From assembly GCA_024695545.1 (NCBI GenBank), contig JAILHZ010000156.1:17967-81966 (forward strand): a stretch of 64,000 bases of DNA, given 5' to 3'. The notes below the pieces were generated by a model. That model did not search any database, had not been told where the DNA came from, and worked only from the letters and a program-made list of their open reading frames with translations. This document shows positions 7,619 through 16,786 of this stretch, in pieces. The number at the start of each line of letters is the position of its first letter. The stretch's first letter is position 1. Origin of the DNA: Clostridiales bacterium (lineage in GTDB: Bacteria > Bacillota_A > Clostridia > Saccharofermentanales > Saccharofermentanaceae). The translations under genes were made by a program, and so were the position numbers.

Positions 7619-8644
7619 ATGAATGAAGATATCATCCAAAACCATGGCATCCGTCCCGGATATGACGAGTCCACGCCCCTGATCTACAGCCAGCCGGTCC
7701 GCAGCTTTTCCAAGCGCGTACTCCACGGCGAGGACGAGGACGTTGATCTGGTGCCGGAAACCAGTATCCGTATCTGGTATAACAACCAGTTCGGTAACTT
7801 CTCCCAGCACAAGCACGCTGTTCTAGAGATCTGTATCCCGATCGAAAACGAATACAAATATATTGTAAATGGCAAGAGTTATGTCATTACGCCCGGCGAC
7901 ATTCTTTTCATCCCGCCGGAGATGCTGCACGAGATCGAGTGTCAGAACGAAGGATGCCGCTTCATCTATCTCTTTGCGGTCGATTTCATAAAAGAGTTCT
8001 ACGAGTTTTCTTTCCTCGAGGAGTTCTTCAGCGAACCCCGTCTGGTCAACGATTCGACCTATCCGACGATCTACGGGAAGATCTATTCAGCATTCATGGC
8101 GATCAACGACCAGTACTTCATGTATACGAACATGGTCTTGGAAATGCCGATCTATTCGAAGCTTCTGGAAGTCTTCAGTCTTCTTGCTGCGACAAATCCG
8201 CAATTCGCACCGATACGCACCGAGGACGCCAAGACCAAGAGCAAGTACGAGAAGTTCAGATCTCTCATTAACCACATCAACTCACACTATATGGATGAAA
8301 TCACACTCGAGTGGGCCGCCGACTACGCCGGCTTCTCCAAGTATCACTTCTCGCGTCTTTTCAAGGACTATACGGATGTCACCTTCGCGGATTACCTGAT
8401 GCACAGAAGAATGCAGGCCGCTAAGGTCCTTCTCTCCGAGACTCCTTCAACGGTCACCGAGATCGCTTTCCAGACCGGCTTTAACAACCTGACAAGTTTC
8501 ACCCGGAGCTTTAGAAATTCCACGGGCATGACCCCGTCAGAATACCGTCAGAGCAGACAGGTCGCAGGAACACCCGTTCCGCCCTCTTCCGAATCTGAAA
8601 GCACTGCTCCGGTATCTATTCCGGATGACCTGCCGCTGTACTGA
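7619..8644 (+). CDS. AraC-family regulator with cupin sensor domain
   Basis: 341 residues from the ATG at 7619; a GTG six bases earlier is also possible. The N-terminal part is a cupin-type ligand pocket (GKSYVITPGDILFIPPEMLH). The C-terminal 100 residues are two helix-turn-helix motifs of the AraC/XylS type (ITLEWAADYAGFSKYHFSRL and TVTEIAFQTGFNNLTSFTRS). A probable TATACT -10 sits only seven bases before the ATG and no ribosome binding site is visible, so the mRNA may be leaderless. It faces the sugar ABC operon across a shared terminator and may control it or the cellulase; this is inferred from position only. Confidence 0.9.
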   Translation: MNEDIIQNHGIRPGYDESTPLIYSQPVRSFSKRVLHGEDEDVDLVPETSIRIWYNNQFGNFSQHKHAVLEICIPIENEYKYIVNGKSYVITPGDILFIPPEMLHEIECQNEGCRFIYLFAVDFIKEFYEFSFLEEFFSEPRLVNDSTYPTIYGKIYSAFMAINDQYFMYTNMVLEMPIYSKLLEVFSLLAATNPQFAPIRTEDAKTKSKYEKFRSLINHINSHYMDEITLEWAADYAGFSKYHFSRLFKDYTDVTFADYLMHRRMQAAKVLLSETPSTVTEIAFQTGFNNLTSFTRSFRNSTGMTPSEYRQSRQVAGTPVPPSSESESTAPVSIPDDLPLY

Positions 8645-8681
8645 TTCCTTCACTCGAAAAACTGAAGAAGACATAAAAAGA

Positions 8682-8718
8682 GATGCCTCTTCGCGATTCT
8701 CATCGCGGAAGGGGCATC
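8682..8718. terminator. Bidirectional terminator
   Basis: GATGCC-CTTCGCGAT / ATCGCGGAAG-GGCATC forms a long hairpin with a TTCTTTTT tract on the plus side and CTTTTTAT on the minus side. It serves the AraC gene and the convergent ABC operon. Confidence 0.8.
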
Positions 8719-8770
8719 CCATTTCTTTTTGTGTTTTATCGCTCTTTCTAGACCGATCGTTAGCGGGAAA

Positions 8771-9640
8771 TTAACCCTTAACGGAACCGAGAGCGACACC
8801 GCTTACGATGTACTTACTGAGGAACAGATAGATAATGATAAGCGGAAGTGCTGTCATGGAGAGGCCGAGATAGATACAACCGAACTCAGTCTTGTAAATA
8901 TCCTCGTTCAGGCACGCTACCATGATAGGCATTGTGTAGTTCTTCGGCTTGTTGAACAGGATCATAGGCAGGAAGTAGTTGTTCCAGGAACCTACGAAAG
9001 AGAAGATAGCCTGTGTCGCCATAGCCGGCTTCATGATCGGAAGTACGATCGAGTTGAATGTTCTGAACTCGCTTGCACCATCGATACGTGCGGACTCAAC
9101 GATATCCATTGAGAGCGAACCTTCGAGGTACTGCTTCATGAAGAATACTGTCATCGGAGCTGCGATAGCCGGGAGGATAAGCATGAGCTTGTTATCCGTC
9201 AGGTGCAGCTGATAGCAAGTACGATAGAAACCGATCATTGTAACTGTACCAGGGAGGCACATGATACCGATGATCAACGAGAAGAACGCCTTCTTCATCT
9301 TCCAGTCATATGCATGGATGGAATAAGCTGTTAAGCAGGAGAAGTAAATGTTCAGAATGGTAACCGATACAGAGATGATGAAGGAGTTCTTCATACCTAC
9401 GAGAGGCTTAAACGTCTCTTTCTCACCGAGCAGCTTGATGTTCTTAAACAAGTGGGAACCCGGGATAATGGATACCGCTGTGTTCTGAATCTGAGTTGTA
9501 GATCTGGTACCGTTGATCAGCATAACGACGAACGGGAACAGACTCAAGATTGCCAGGATCGTACATACGATGTAAATCACGGTCTTAAAGACGATATCTG
9601 ACTTTGTTTTGGAGTGCAGTGCTACATCATTAGTTGCCAT
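8771..9640 (-). CDS. Sugar ABC transporter permease (MalG type)
   Basis: 289 residues with six predicted membrane helices. The cytoplasmic EAA loop that docks with the ATPase is ESARIDGASEFRTFNSIVLP near residue 190. The family is the CUT1 carbohydrate importers (MalG/LacG). It starts three bases after the partner permease ends, with GGGGGGTG as binding site. As in many Clostridia, no dedicated ATPase gene is in the operon; these importers commonly share an MsmK/MsmX-type ATPase encoded elsewhere. Confidence 0.92.
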   Translation of the reverse strand: MATNDVALHSKTKSDIVFKTVIYIVCTILAILSLFPFVVMLINGTRSTTQIQNTAVSIIPGSHLFKNIKLLGEKETFKPLVGMKNSFIISVSVTILNIYFSCLTAYSIHAYDWKMKKAFFSLIIGIMCLPGTVTMIGFYRTCYQLHLTDNKLMLILPAIAAPMTVFFMKQYLEGSLSMDIVESARIDGASEFRTFNSIVLPIMKPAMATQAIFSFVGSWNNYFLPMILFNKPKNYTMPIMVACLNEDIYKTEFGCIYLGLSMTALPLIIIYLFLSKYIVSGVALGSVKG

Positions 9641-9643
9641 GAA

Positions 9644-10648
9644 TTACACCCCCCTTCCAAGTGCCTTAGCACGCTTCATTTCCTGCTTCTTCAGCTTAGC
9701 CATCTTCGCAGCATCCTTGTCTCTCAGGAGCCAGAACAGACCTGCGGAAATAACCATGATGATGAGGAAGAGGATGATACTTGCTGCAGCAGCACGGTTG
9801 TACATGTAAGGATCCTTAAGTGCTGTCTGATAGATGTAGATAGCGATCGTCTGGAGACCCAGTTTCTGCTTACCTTCACCAAAGAGCAGCGGGATATCGA
9901 ACATGGAAAGACCACCGATCATAGATGTTACGAGTGTGAACAGCATAATCGGACGGCAGCTCGGAATTGTAATGTTCCAGAATTTTCTCCATCTGCCGGC
10001 ACCATCGATTTCGGCAGCTTCGAAAATTTCCGGGTTGATACCAATAACTGCAGCGATCAATGTGATCATAGTAGAACCATACCACTGCCAGCATTGGATG
10101 AACTCAACGATACCTCGCGAAGCCATACCATTATCAAGGAAGAAGAATGCTCTCTTGAAAATGCCGAGCTTAATGAGCATGTCGTTGATCGGGTATCCTG
10201 CAGGATATCCAAACAGCGTACGGAACAGAATAGCGATCGTAGCTGCTGTAATGATATTAGGCAGATAGAAAACTACCTTGTAGAAACCTGCACCCTTAAC
10301 CTTAACACGGTTATCAGTAAACCATGCAGCAAGCAGAAGAGCTAGGGTTAACTGCGGAATAAAGTTGATAATCCAAATCTTCGCCGTATTAATTAACGCA
10401 TCCAGGAAGTAACTCATCTTTCCTGTAGCTCCTCTCGGTTTGAAGAGATATTGGAAACTCTCGAAAGGATTGTCAGCGATTTTCAACTTTGGTGGAATAA
10501 TACCCTTCTGATTCGTAAACGCAATCAGCAAGGTGTACATAATCGGGTAAAAAGTGAAAATAAGAAAAGCAATAAGAAATGGAATAGCAAACAGGTATCC
10601 GTATTTTGAGTAATTAACGAGTTTTTTTCGTTTCAAAATTAACACCAC
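9644..10648 (-). CDS. Sugar ABC transporter permease (MalF type)
   Basis: 334 residues, six predicted membrane segments, with the EAA loop EAAEIDGAGRWRKFWNITIP in the middle third. It pairs with the downstream MalG-type permease to form the channel of a CUT1 sugar importer. The start is uncertain: GTG at 10646-10648, the next GTG codon, or a TTG a few codons further in, all near a GGTGG stretch. Between the binding-protein gene and this one stands a partial terminator, so the permeases should be expressed at a lower level. Confidence 0.9.
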   Translation of the reverse strand: MVLILKRKKLVNYSKYGYLFAIPFLIAFLIFTFYPIMYTLLIAFTNQKGIIPPKLKIADNPFESFQYLFKPRGATGKMSYFLDALINTAKIWIINFIPQLTLALLLAAWFTDNRVKVKGAGFYKVVFYLPNIITAATIAILFRTLFGYPAGYPINDMLIKLGIFKRAFFFLDNGMASRGIVEFIQCWQWYGSTMITLIAAVIGINPEIFEAAEIDGAGRWRKFWNITIPSCRPIMLFTLVTSMIGGLSMFDIPLLFGEGKQKLGLQTIAIYIYQTALKDPYMYNRAAAASIILFLIIMVISAGLFWLLRDKDAAKMAKLKKQEMKRAKALGRGV

Positions 10649-10661
10649 CGTTCACTTAAAG

Positions 10662-10704
10662 TAAATAAAGAAAGGAGGCGGCGAAATCCCTTTCGTCCGC
10701 CTCC
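10662..10704 (-). terminator. Intercistronic hairpin after the binding-protein gene
   Basis: Minus strand GGAGGCGG-CGAAA ... TTTCG-CGCCTCC (10674-10704) followed by a broken T tract (TTTCTTTATTT). Such leaky terminators between a solute-binding protein and its permeases are common and give more binding protein than channel. Confidence 0.75.
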
Positions 10705-10758
10705 GAATCTTTAATTGTTTACATCAATTCTCTTGATGTGAGTTTAGTATCTGATCAA

Positions 10759-12276
10759 TTAGATATCGATACCCTTCTCAGCGCAAGCATCCTTGAAGTT
10801 GTTGATAGCATCTTCCTTGGAGATCTTGCCACGAGCATAGTCAGCAGCGTTATCTGTGAATACGCCATTGAGCTGATCGTCGTAGAGGCTCTTGCACTTA
10901 GCAGAAGCGAAGCTTGTAGCAGAGATGAAGATCGGGAATGCATCCTGACCGCCGAGGAGAGCCATGTCGCCCTTAACCTTAGCAAGTACTGTAGAGGAAG
11001 CAACTGTATCCTTTGTGCCGTTGTCGTTCATAGCACCGGAAGCCCACAGATACTGGAGACCTGTGTCAGAGCTATCAAGTGTTACCCACTCAACAAACTT
11101 AGAAAGGAATTCCTTCTTGTCAGCGTTCTCAATGCCCTTCTTGTTTACGCAGAGCCAAGAACCGCCCCACCAGAAGCCTACCGGAGATTCGCATACACGC
11201 CAGTCACCCTTTGTGTTAGCGGAGTGATCACCCATTGTGTAGTTGATCAGCCATGCAGGTCCGAAGAAAGCGAATACCTTACGTGTTTCGTTTGTCTTAG
11301 GATCCTTGGACTCACCGTTCATAGCAGCGTACCAAGCGTCGTTCCAGTTACCTGTCTCGTTGGTCCAGTTGTTATCATAAGCTTCCTTAATGAGATCCAT
11401 GTAAGCATCTCTCTGCGGGTCGATGTTAACCTTACCGTCAACAACCCACGGTGTAGCAGCAGCCTTCTCACAAACGTTCCAAAGGTCACCGAAGTCAGCG
11501 CATACAGCGTAGCCCTTTTCCTTCAGCTTAGCAGCAGCCTGCTTGAATGTATCCCAGTTACCGGATCCACCACCAACAGCCTTCTTAACCTCTGCCGGAT
11601 CATCAGAACCGAATACTTCCTTAGCGATGGAAGCAGAGTAGATCATAGCACCACCAGTGCACTGATAGCAAAGAGCAACCAGCTTACCATCCGGGTTAGT
11701 ACCGAGGTCTACTGTGTACTGAGCGATACCAGCTGTCTTCAGCTTACCATCAACATCGTCGATGAAGTCAGAATACGGAGCAGCCAGAGAAGAAAGATCA
11801 CCCTGTGTATAAGGCATAATGTAGTCAGCCTCTGCAACGTAGATGTCCGGAGCACCGTCACCACCAGCTGTCAGAGCAGCGTTCAGCTTTGTAACATAAG
11901 CTCCGCCTGTGTTAGCAGAAACCATAGCTGTTACCTTGTACTTGGAAGCCATGTCCGGGTTGTCAGCCATGAAACGCTTAACCATGCCAGGAACCTCAGG
12001 GCTCATCGCGAACATGTTGATCTCGATGGAACCAGTACCGTAGCTCTCAATAGCTGTGGTAACTTCTGTTGTTGTGTCCTCGCTTGAAGCCTCAGTGGTT
12101 GTGTCATCACCACTTGTAGCCTCAGTGGTTGTGTCATCACCACTTGTAGCTGCAGTAGTTGTCTCGCCACCGTTGCCAGAAGTCTCAGACTCTTTATTGT
12201 CATCAGACTTCTTACAGCCGGCAAACATTCCAGCAGCCATTGTGAAGCAAAGAATACTTGCAATAACTTTTTTCAT
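10759..12276 (-). CDS. Extracellular sugar-binding lipoprotein of ABC importer
   Basis: 505 residues from the ATG at 12274-12276 (AGGAGGACGAT upstream). The signal ends in MFAGC with lipid anchor Cys21. A Thr-rich linker of about 50 residues, built partly from an exact 30-base tandem repeat, separates the anchor from a family 1-type solute-binding domain (ITSFASAKC, PWVVDGKVNI, FFGPAWLINY segments). It is first in the operon with two CUT1 permeases, so it captures a carbohydrate, probably an oligosaccharide. The sugar is not deducible. A LacI-type operator lies 150 bases upstream. Confidence 0.9.
   Translation of the reverse strand: MKKVIASILCFTMAAGMFAGCKKSDDNKESETSGNGGETTTAATSGDDTTTEATSGDDTTTEASSEDTTTEVTTAIESYGTGSIEINMFAMSPEVPGMVKRFMADNPDMASKYKVTAMVSANTGGAYVTKLNAALTAGGDGAPDIYVAEADYIMPYTQGDLSSLAAPYSDFIDDVDGKLKTAGIAQYTVDLGTNPDGKLVALCYQCTGGAMIYSASIAKEVFGSDDPAEVKKAVGGGSGNWDTFKQAAAKLKEKGYAVCADFGDLWNVCEKAAATPWVVDGKVNIDPQRDAYMDLIKEAYDNNWTNETGNWNDAWYAAMNGESKDPKTNETRKVFAFFGPAWLINYTMGDHSANTKGDWRVCESPVGFWWGGSWLCVNKKGIENADKKEFLSKFVEWVTLDSSDTGLQYLWASGAMNDNGTKDTVASSTVLAKVKGDMALLGGQDAFPIFISATSFASAKCKSLYDDQLNGVFTDNAADYARGKISKEDAINNFKDACAEKGIDI
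12091..12150. repeat. Exact 30-base tandem repeat inside the linker
   Basis: The 30-base unit at 12091-12120 is repeated without change at 12121-12150, encoding the repeated SGDDTTTEAT linker of the binding protein; diverged copies flank it. A site likely to vary in copy number by slippage, always in frame. Confidence 0.9.
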
Positions 12277-12425
12277 ATCGTCCTCCTGATATTTGTAGAT
12301 TTCCGACGAAAATTTCGCCCGATTCTTGTAACTACAGGTACATAATAACCATTGCTTCAACTTTCTTCTTTACATTTCTTGCGAATTGTATTTCGATTTG
12401 ATAACGTTTCTTGCTATTTTCATCT

Positions 12426-12437
12426 CGAAACGTTTCG
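12426..12437. promoter_or_regulatory. LacI-type operator CGAAACGTTTCG
   Basis: A perfect 12-base palindrome with the central CG of LacI/GalR/CcpA sites, between the divergent importer and YesL-family genes. A second half-match (AACGTTTCTTG) lies at about 12404-12414. The plus-strand -10 box TATAAT is at 12464-12469. The core AAACGTTTCGTT recurs in the cellulase promoter at 34389-34400. Confidence 0.6.
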
Positions 12438-12520
12438 TTGTCTCGTTTTATCTTCTTTCTTGGTATAATCTTTGTGTGGACATTCCCGAGGAATGAAATC
12501 TGCCTTTTGAGGTTTAAATA

Positions 12521-13402
12521 ATGAACGAGAATACTTTTAACTATAACAACCCGGCAATGCGGTTTCTGACGAATCTATTTAATATATTTTGGGTTAATAT
12601 CCTCTTTATTTTCACATGCATTCCGATCATCACCATCGGTCCTTCCCTCTGCGCGCTGTACCGTGTTTGCCTTAAGATCATCAGCGGCGAAGATCCCATG
12701 GTCTATCACACATACTTCCAGGAGTTTAAGTCGAGTTTCAAAAAAGGCCTGATCCTGTGGATCATTGTTCTTGTCGGATGTGGTTTTTTCGGATATGAAC
12801 TGTATCTGATCTATTTCTCGGATCTCGTCCCGGACAGCATGTCTTTCCTTCAGTATCCTGTATGGGTCATGCTGCTCCTGCTCATCCAGATTTTCCTTTA
12901 CGGCTTTGCTCTTCTTTCCATCTTTGAGAATTCACTGAAGAATACGATCATCAATTCGATCCTTCTCAGTATCAAGCATATCCCGACCACGATCCTGCTT
13001 CTTGCCGTCTGGCTCTTCACTCCCCTGCTCGTAAACACATTCCCGCAGATCTTCTACGGTGTTGCAGGATGTGAGCTTTTCTTCAACCTGGCACTCCGCG
13101 TCTATATCTGTTCGGTCTTCCTGCATAAGGCCTTCGATCTGAAGAAGATCAAGATCGGCAAGGGCGGCGAAGCTTACGAGCAGTCCTACGATGACCTGAT
13201 CGAGTACATCGATCCGGATCAGAAGCCTTCGGATGACGACGAGGATGAGGAGGAAGAATATGAACCGGACGGACTCGACGACGTCGATGATGAAGATGAC
13301 GATAACGACGAGTACGAGGAAGATGATTCCGATGAGGAAGACTCAGATGAAGACGATGATGAGTCTGAATCAGAGGATGAGGAGGACAGTAAAGAAGACT
13401 GA
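12521..13402 (+). CDS. YesL/DUF624 membrane protein with acidic tail
   Basis: 293 residues. Residues 1-210 are a DUF624 (YesL) protein: the conserved N-terminal RFLTNLFNIFWVNILFIFTC and IPIITIGPSLCALY, then four or five further membrane helices. The family is found beside sugar ABC importers in Firmicutes and its role is unknown. After about residue 225 comes a 65-residue tail almost entirely of Asp and Glu. GAGG eight bases before the ATG fixes the start. It is divergent from the sugar-binding protein gene and shares its control region. Confidence 0.85.
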   Translation: MNENTFNYNNPAMRFLTNLFNIFWVNILFIFTCIPIITIGPSLCALYRVCLKIISGEDPMVYHTYFQEFKSSFKKGLILWIIVLVGCGFFGYELYLIYFSDLVPDSMSFLQYPVWVMLLLLIQIFLYGFALLSIFENSLKNTIINSILLSIKHIPTTILLLAVWLFTPLLVNTFPQIFYGVAGCELFFNLALRVYICSVFLHKAFDLKKIKIGKGGEAYEQSYDDLIEYIDPDQKPSDDDEDEEEEYEPDGLDDVDDEDDDNDEYEEDDSDEEDSDEDDDESESEDEEDSKED

Positions 13403-13416
13403 TCCGCTAAAAGAGA

Positions 13417-14082
13417 TTATTTCCCGGAGAAGAAGAGATACTCGAGAAGAAGTTTCTCTTCTTCTTTTTTATCGGAGAAATTCGAAAGCATAATATAATG
13501 CTTCTCTTCTGATCCGTTATAGACAGGATAGAAGAACTCCATATCCGTAATATTGATCGCGGCGGGGTACCTTTCTCCGTCCTCGGGTTCCAGATAGAAG
13601 ATGATGCCGCGGGATTCCAGCTCGCTGAGCTGTTCTTCCGAAAGCACTTCTCTCAGGTCACGTACGCCTGCTTTTCCGAAATCCTTGATCGAGCGGGCAT
13701 TGGTAACGATGACATCAACAACTTCACTGGTCAGAAGTGATGCCAGCTTCTGCATACTGTTCGTAGTGTCCTGGGTGACATTAAGAGAATCTTCGTTGGT
13801 CGGATAGTGGTATGTACAGTCGACGCTGAACTTCTGTCCGATCGACTCGGCGTATTCATCAAAGACCGTGTGGGACTCATATCTGGCATTCACGCAGGCG
13901 ATCGTCAGATACGCCTTCTTCGTTGCTTTCAGATAAGAGTTTACGAAAGAGATAATGATCGCGATGACGATCACCGGAATGATGATCCACCACTTATAGT
14001 ATGTCCATATATGGATGACCGATTTTTTGAAACCCATCTCCTTCAGGTTCATTTTCGGTTTTTCCAAACTCGGATCCGGCAT
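13417..14082 (-). CDS. Membrane-anchored protein of unknown function
   Basis: 221 residues from the ATG at 14080-14082, placed by GAGG eight bases upstream. A cytoplasmic lead of about 25 residues precedes one membrane helix (WWIIIPVIVIAIIISFV). The remainder is an outside domain with alternating strands and helices (AYLTIACVNARY, VVDVIVTNARSIKDFG, IIFYLEPEDG) that recalls half of a periplasmic binding-protein fold. It is convergent with the YesL-family gene, separated by 14 bases. Proteins of this shape next to YesL suggest a shared, unknown task in sugar import. I cannot name the family. Confidence 0.65.
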   Translation of the reverse strand: MPDPSLEKPKMNLKEMGFKKSVIHIWTYYKWWIIIPVIVIAIIISFVNSYLKATKKAYLTIACVNARYESHTVFDEYAESIGQKFSVDCTYHYPTNEDSLNVTQDTTNSMQKLASLLTSEVVDVIVTNARSIKDFGKAGVRDLREVLSEEQLSELESRGIIFYLEPEDGERYPAAINITDMEFFYPVYNGSEEKHYIMLSNFSDKKEEEKLLLEYLFFSGK

Positions 14083-14154
14083 GTGCACGACCTCTTTCTT
14101 TTTCTATCGATATGATATCAGAATCCTAAAAAAGTGCAAATCAGGCGAAAAAGC

Positions 14155-14188
14155 CTAAAAAACGCGAAACCGTTTTCGATTCCGCGTT
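14155..14188 (-). terminator. Terminator of the fab operon
   Basis: Minus strand AACGCGGAATCG-AAAA-CGGTTTCGCGTT followed by TTTTTAGG. A second hairpin (14217-14253) precedes it. Confidence 0.75.
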
Positions 14189-14216
14189 CTCTATATAGTA
14201 CATATTATATATATAA

Positions 14217-14253
14217 GAGGAGTTAGAAATATAATTTGATATTTCGCCTCCTC
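14217..14253 (-). other. Hairpin in the fab 3' untranslated region
   Basis: GAGGAG-(GC)-GAAATAT ... ATATTTC-(TAA)-CTCCTC on the minus strand, just after the fabZ stop and before the terminator. It contains a ribosome-binding-like GAGGAGG, but no reading frame follows. It may protect the mRNA 3' end. Confidence 0.4.
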
Positions 14254-14262
14254 AAAGAAGGA

Positions 14263-14727
14263 TCAGCCCTCTTCCTCCGAAGCATTTTCCTTGGCCGGAA
14301 GGATCGCGAACTTGATGATGCAGTCGCAGGCAACTTCGTCACCTACCGATGCCACACCGTGCCCCATGCCGACCGGTCCGCGAAGCGCGGTGATCTCGGT
14401 CTTTAAGGTCAGAACATCACCCGGTACAACCGGACGCTTGAACTTGCACTTGTCGATTCCGGCAAATACGGCGATGCGGCCTTTGAACTCCTCTTTGCAG
14501 AGGATCGCGACAGCACCTGTCTGGGCAAGAGCTTCGACCTGAAGGACACCCGGCATGATCGGCATCTCCGGGAAGTGCCCCTGGAAATACGGCTCATCGT
14601 AGGTGATGCACTTTCTGCCAATAGCATACTCGCCTTCTTTATAATCTTCGATCGCATCCACCAGAAGGAACGGGAAACGATGCGGAAGAATATCCATGAT
14701 CTGTCTTGTGGTCAGTGCTTTTGCCAT
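14263..14727 (-). CDS. fabZ: 3-hydroxyacyl-ACP dehydratase FabZ
   Basis: 154 residues. A hot-dog fold enzyme that removes water from 3-hydroxyacyl-ACP during fatty acid elongation. The catalytic histidine lies in GHFPEMPIMPG and the glutamate in GVLQVEALAQ; HRFPFLLVD near the N-terminus is also diagnostic. It is last in the six-gene fab operon, with a short Glu-rich C-terminal tail. No fabA, fabM or fabN is present here, so unsaturated fatty acid synthesis must use another route. Confidence 0.96.
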   Translation of the reverse strand: MAKALTTRQIMDILPHRFPFLLVDAIEDYKEGEYAIGRKCITYDEPYFQGHFPEMPIMPGVLQVEALAQTGAVAILCKEEFKGRIAVFAGIDKCKFKRPVVPGDVLTLKTEITALRGPVGMGHGVASVGDEVACDCIIKFAILPAKENASEEEG

Positions 14728-14790
14728 AGTAGATACCTCACTGTTCGCGTGCGGCGGATCCGCATAGATCCGCGCAGAGCGTGTAACTTC

Positions 14791-16026
14791 TTACTCTTCG
14801 AAATGCTTCATGATGATGGAAGCGTTGTGGCCGCCAAATCCGAGCGAGTTGCTCATAGCATATTTTACATCCTGTTCGTAGGAAGTGCCAAAGCAATAAT
14901 TGAGATCCATCTCGTCCTCGGTCTCGGAAGAGCCCATGGTCTGGTGGATAAAGCCTTCCTGAACGGACTTCGCCAGAACGATCGCCTCGATCGCACCGGC
15001 CGCACCGAGAAGGTGACCAGTCATGGACTTCGTGGAGTTGATCTTTACGTTCTTTGCGGCATCGCCGAGAGCGGTCTTGATCGCACGGGTCTCGAAGAGG
15101 TCGTTGTGGTGAGTGGATGTACCGTGAGCATTGATATAGTCAAGCTCGGACGGCTCGATGCCGGCATCCTTAATTGCTGCCATCATCGCGTGAGCTGCAC
15201 CGATACCGGATTCTTCCGGAGAAGTGATGTGGTAAGCGTCGCATGTCGCGCCGTATCCGACCATCTCTGCGTAGATCTTCGCACCACGGGCCTTTGCATG
15301 CTCATATTCTTCAAGAACGATTACGCCGGCACCCTCACCGAGTACGAAACCATCTCTGTTCTTATCAAACGGGATCGAAGCCTTCATCGGATCTTCGCTG
15401 AAGGAAAGTGCTTTCAGAGCACAGAAACCGGCAACGCCGAGCGGGCAGATCGCAGCTTCTGTACCACCGGCAAGGATCACGTCCGCCTCATCGTGCTGGA
15501 TGCTGCGGAATGCTTCACCGATGGAGTTCGTACCGGATGCGCAAGCGGTAACTACATCGATATTCTTGCCTTTGAAGCCGGTAACGATCGCGATATTACC
15601 TGCCGCCATATTGGAGATCATGAGCGGTACATAGAGAGGTCCGATCTTGTTCGGGCCGAAGTCCAGAAGTCGCTTATACTCACGCTCTGTTGCCTGCATG
15701 GAGCCGACGCCGGAACCGACGACAACACCACAGCGGTATGCATCTTCCTTCTCGATCTCGATACCGGAATCCTTTACCGCCATCAGCGCGGAAGCTGCCG
15801 CATACTGAGAGAACAGTTCCATTCTCTTCGCGGTCTTAAAGTCCATATACTCGTCCGCCTTAAAGTCCTTGACTTCACCGGCGACCTTGGCTCTGTACTC
15901 GGTCGTATCGAACTTCGTGATCGGTCCGATACCTACTTTGCCAGCCTTGATATTCTCCCAGAATTCCTCAGCAGTGTTACCCAGCGGTGTGACCGCACCC
16001 ATACCTGTTACTACAACTCGTCTCAT
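14791..16026 (-). CDS. fabF: 3-oxoacyl-ACP synthase II FabF
   Basis: 411 residues, a condensing enzyme that extends acyl-ACP with malonyl-ACP. The active-site cysteine is in VTACASGTNS, and the two histidines are in NAHGTSTHHND and KSMTGHLLGAAG. It starts with RRVVVTGMGAVTPLG, the usual family N-terminus, and ends in FGFGGHNAS-like LGFGGHNASII. It lies 25 bases after fabG in the operon. Confidence 0.97.
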   Translation of the reverse strand: MRRVVVTGMGAVTPLGNTAEEFWENIKAGKVGIGPITKFDTTEYRAKVAGEVKDFKADEYMDFKTAKRMELFSQYAAASALMAVKDSGIEIEKEDAYRCGVVVGSGVGSMQATEREYKRLLDFGPNKIGPLYVPLMISNMAAGNIAIVTGFKGKNIDVVTACASGTNSIGEAFRSIQHDEADVILAGGTEAAICPLGVAGFCALKALSFSEDPMKASIPFDKNRDGFVLGEGAGVIVLEEYEHAKARGAKIYAEMVGYGATCDAYHITSPEESGIGAAHAMMAAIKDAGIEPSELDYINAHGTSTHHNDLFETRAIKTALGDAAKNVKINSTKSMTGHLLGAAGAIEAIVLAKSVQEGFIHQTMGSSETEDEMDLNYCFGTSYEQDVKYAMSNSLGFGGHNASIIMKHFEE

Positions 16027-16051
16027 GTTTCCTTACCTTCCTTTGTTTCTT

Positions 16052-16786
16052 TTACATGCACATGCCGCCGTCTACGGTCAGCACCTGTCCAGTGATATAG
16101 TCTGCTTTTTCAGAAGCCAGGAATCCGATCGCATTGGCGATGTCTTCCGGCTTTGCGGTGCGCTTCAGGGGCACCATGTTGAGGAATGCTTCCTTGACCT
16201 TGTCGGAAAGGACGTCAGTCATATCTGTCTCAACAAATCCCGGAGCTACGGCGTTGACATTGATACCGCGGGATCCCAGTTCTTTTGCCAGAGACTTCGT
16301 AAAGCCGATGATACCGGCCTTGGATGCTGCGTAGTTTGCCTGACCGGCATTGCCCTGAAGGCCGACGATCGAAGCGATGTTGATGATCTTTCCGGACCTC
16401 TGCTTCATCATGATTGCCGCGCAGGCCTTGCTGAAGAGGAAACATCCCTTGAGGTTCGTGTCCACTACAGCATCGAAATCCTCTTCGCTCATGCGGAGAA
16501 GGAGTCCGTCCTTTGTCACGCCGGCGTTGTTGACCAGAACATCGATGGAGCCGAAGGTTTCCTGTACTTTTGCGACAGCAGATTCAACTTCATCCTTTAT
16601 CTTAACATCGCACTTGATTGCGATGGCGTCCACACCGTTCTCCTTGCAGGAGGCTACTGTCTCCTCGGCTTTCGCCTGGTTTCCACAGTAGATCACGGCC
16701 ACATTCATGCCCATCTTACTGAGTTCAATGGCAGTCGCACGGCCGATGCCGCGGGAGCCGCCGGTTACGATCGCAGTCTTGCTCAT
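16052..16786 (-). CDS. fabG: 3-oxoacyl-ACP reductase FabG
   Basis: 244 residues, a short-chain dehydrogenase. The NADPH loop is TGGSRGIGRA near the N-terminus, NNAGVT follows, and the catalytic Ser/Tyr/Lys set is found in NIASIVG and YAASKAG. It reduces 3-oxoacyl-ACP. The ATG overlaps the fabD stop by four bases (ATGA), showing translational coupling. Confidence 0.97.
   Translation of the reverse strand: MSKTAIVTGGSRGIGRATAIELSKMGMNVAVIYCGNQAKAEETVASCKENGVDAIAIKCDVKIKDEVESAVAKVQETFGSIDVLVNNAGVTKDGLLLRMSEEDFDAVVDTNLKGCFLFSKACAAIMMKQRSGKIINIASIVGLQGNAGQANYAASKAGIIGFTKSLAKELGSRGINVNAVAPGFVETDMTDVLSDKVKEAFLNMVPLKRTAKPEDIANAIGFLASEKADYITGQVLTVDGGMCM

Noticed and set aside
10738..12087. A 449-codon open frame on the plus strand
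   Set aside because: It is the antisense of the sugar-binding protein gene, which has a signal peptide, lipobox and domain match; the antisense frame has no ribosome binding site or family features.
12056..12170. Short tandem repeats resembling a CRISPR array
   Set aside because: Repeats are adjacent without spacers and encode a Thr/Asp linker in frame.
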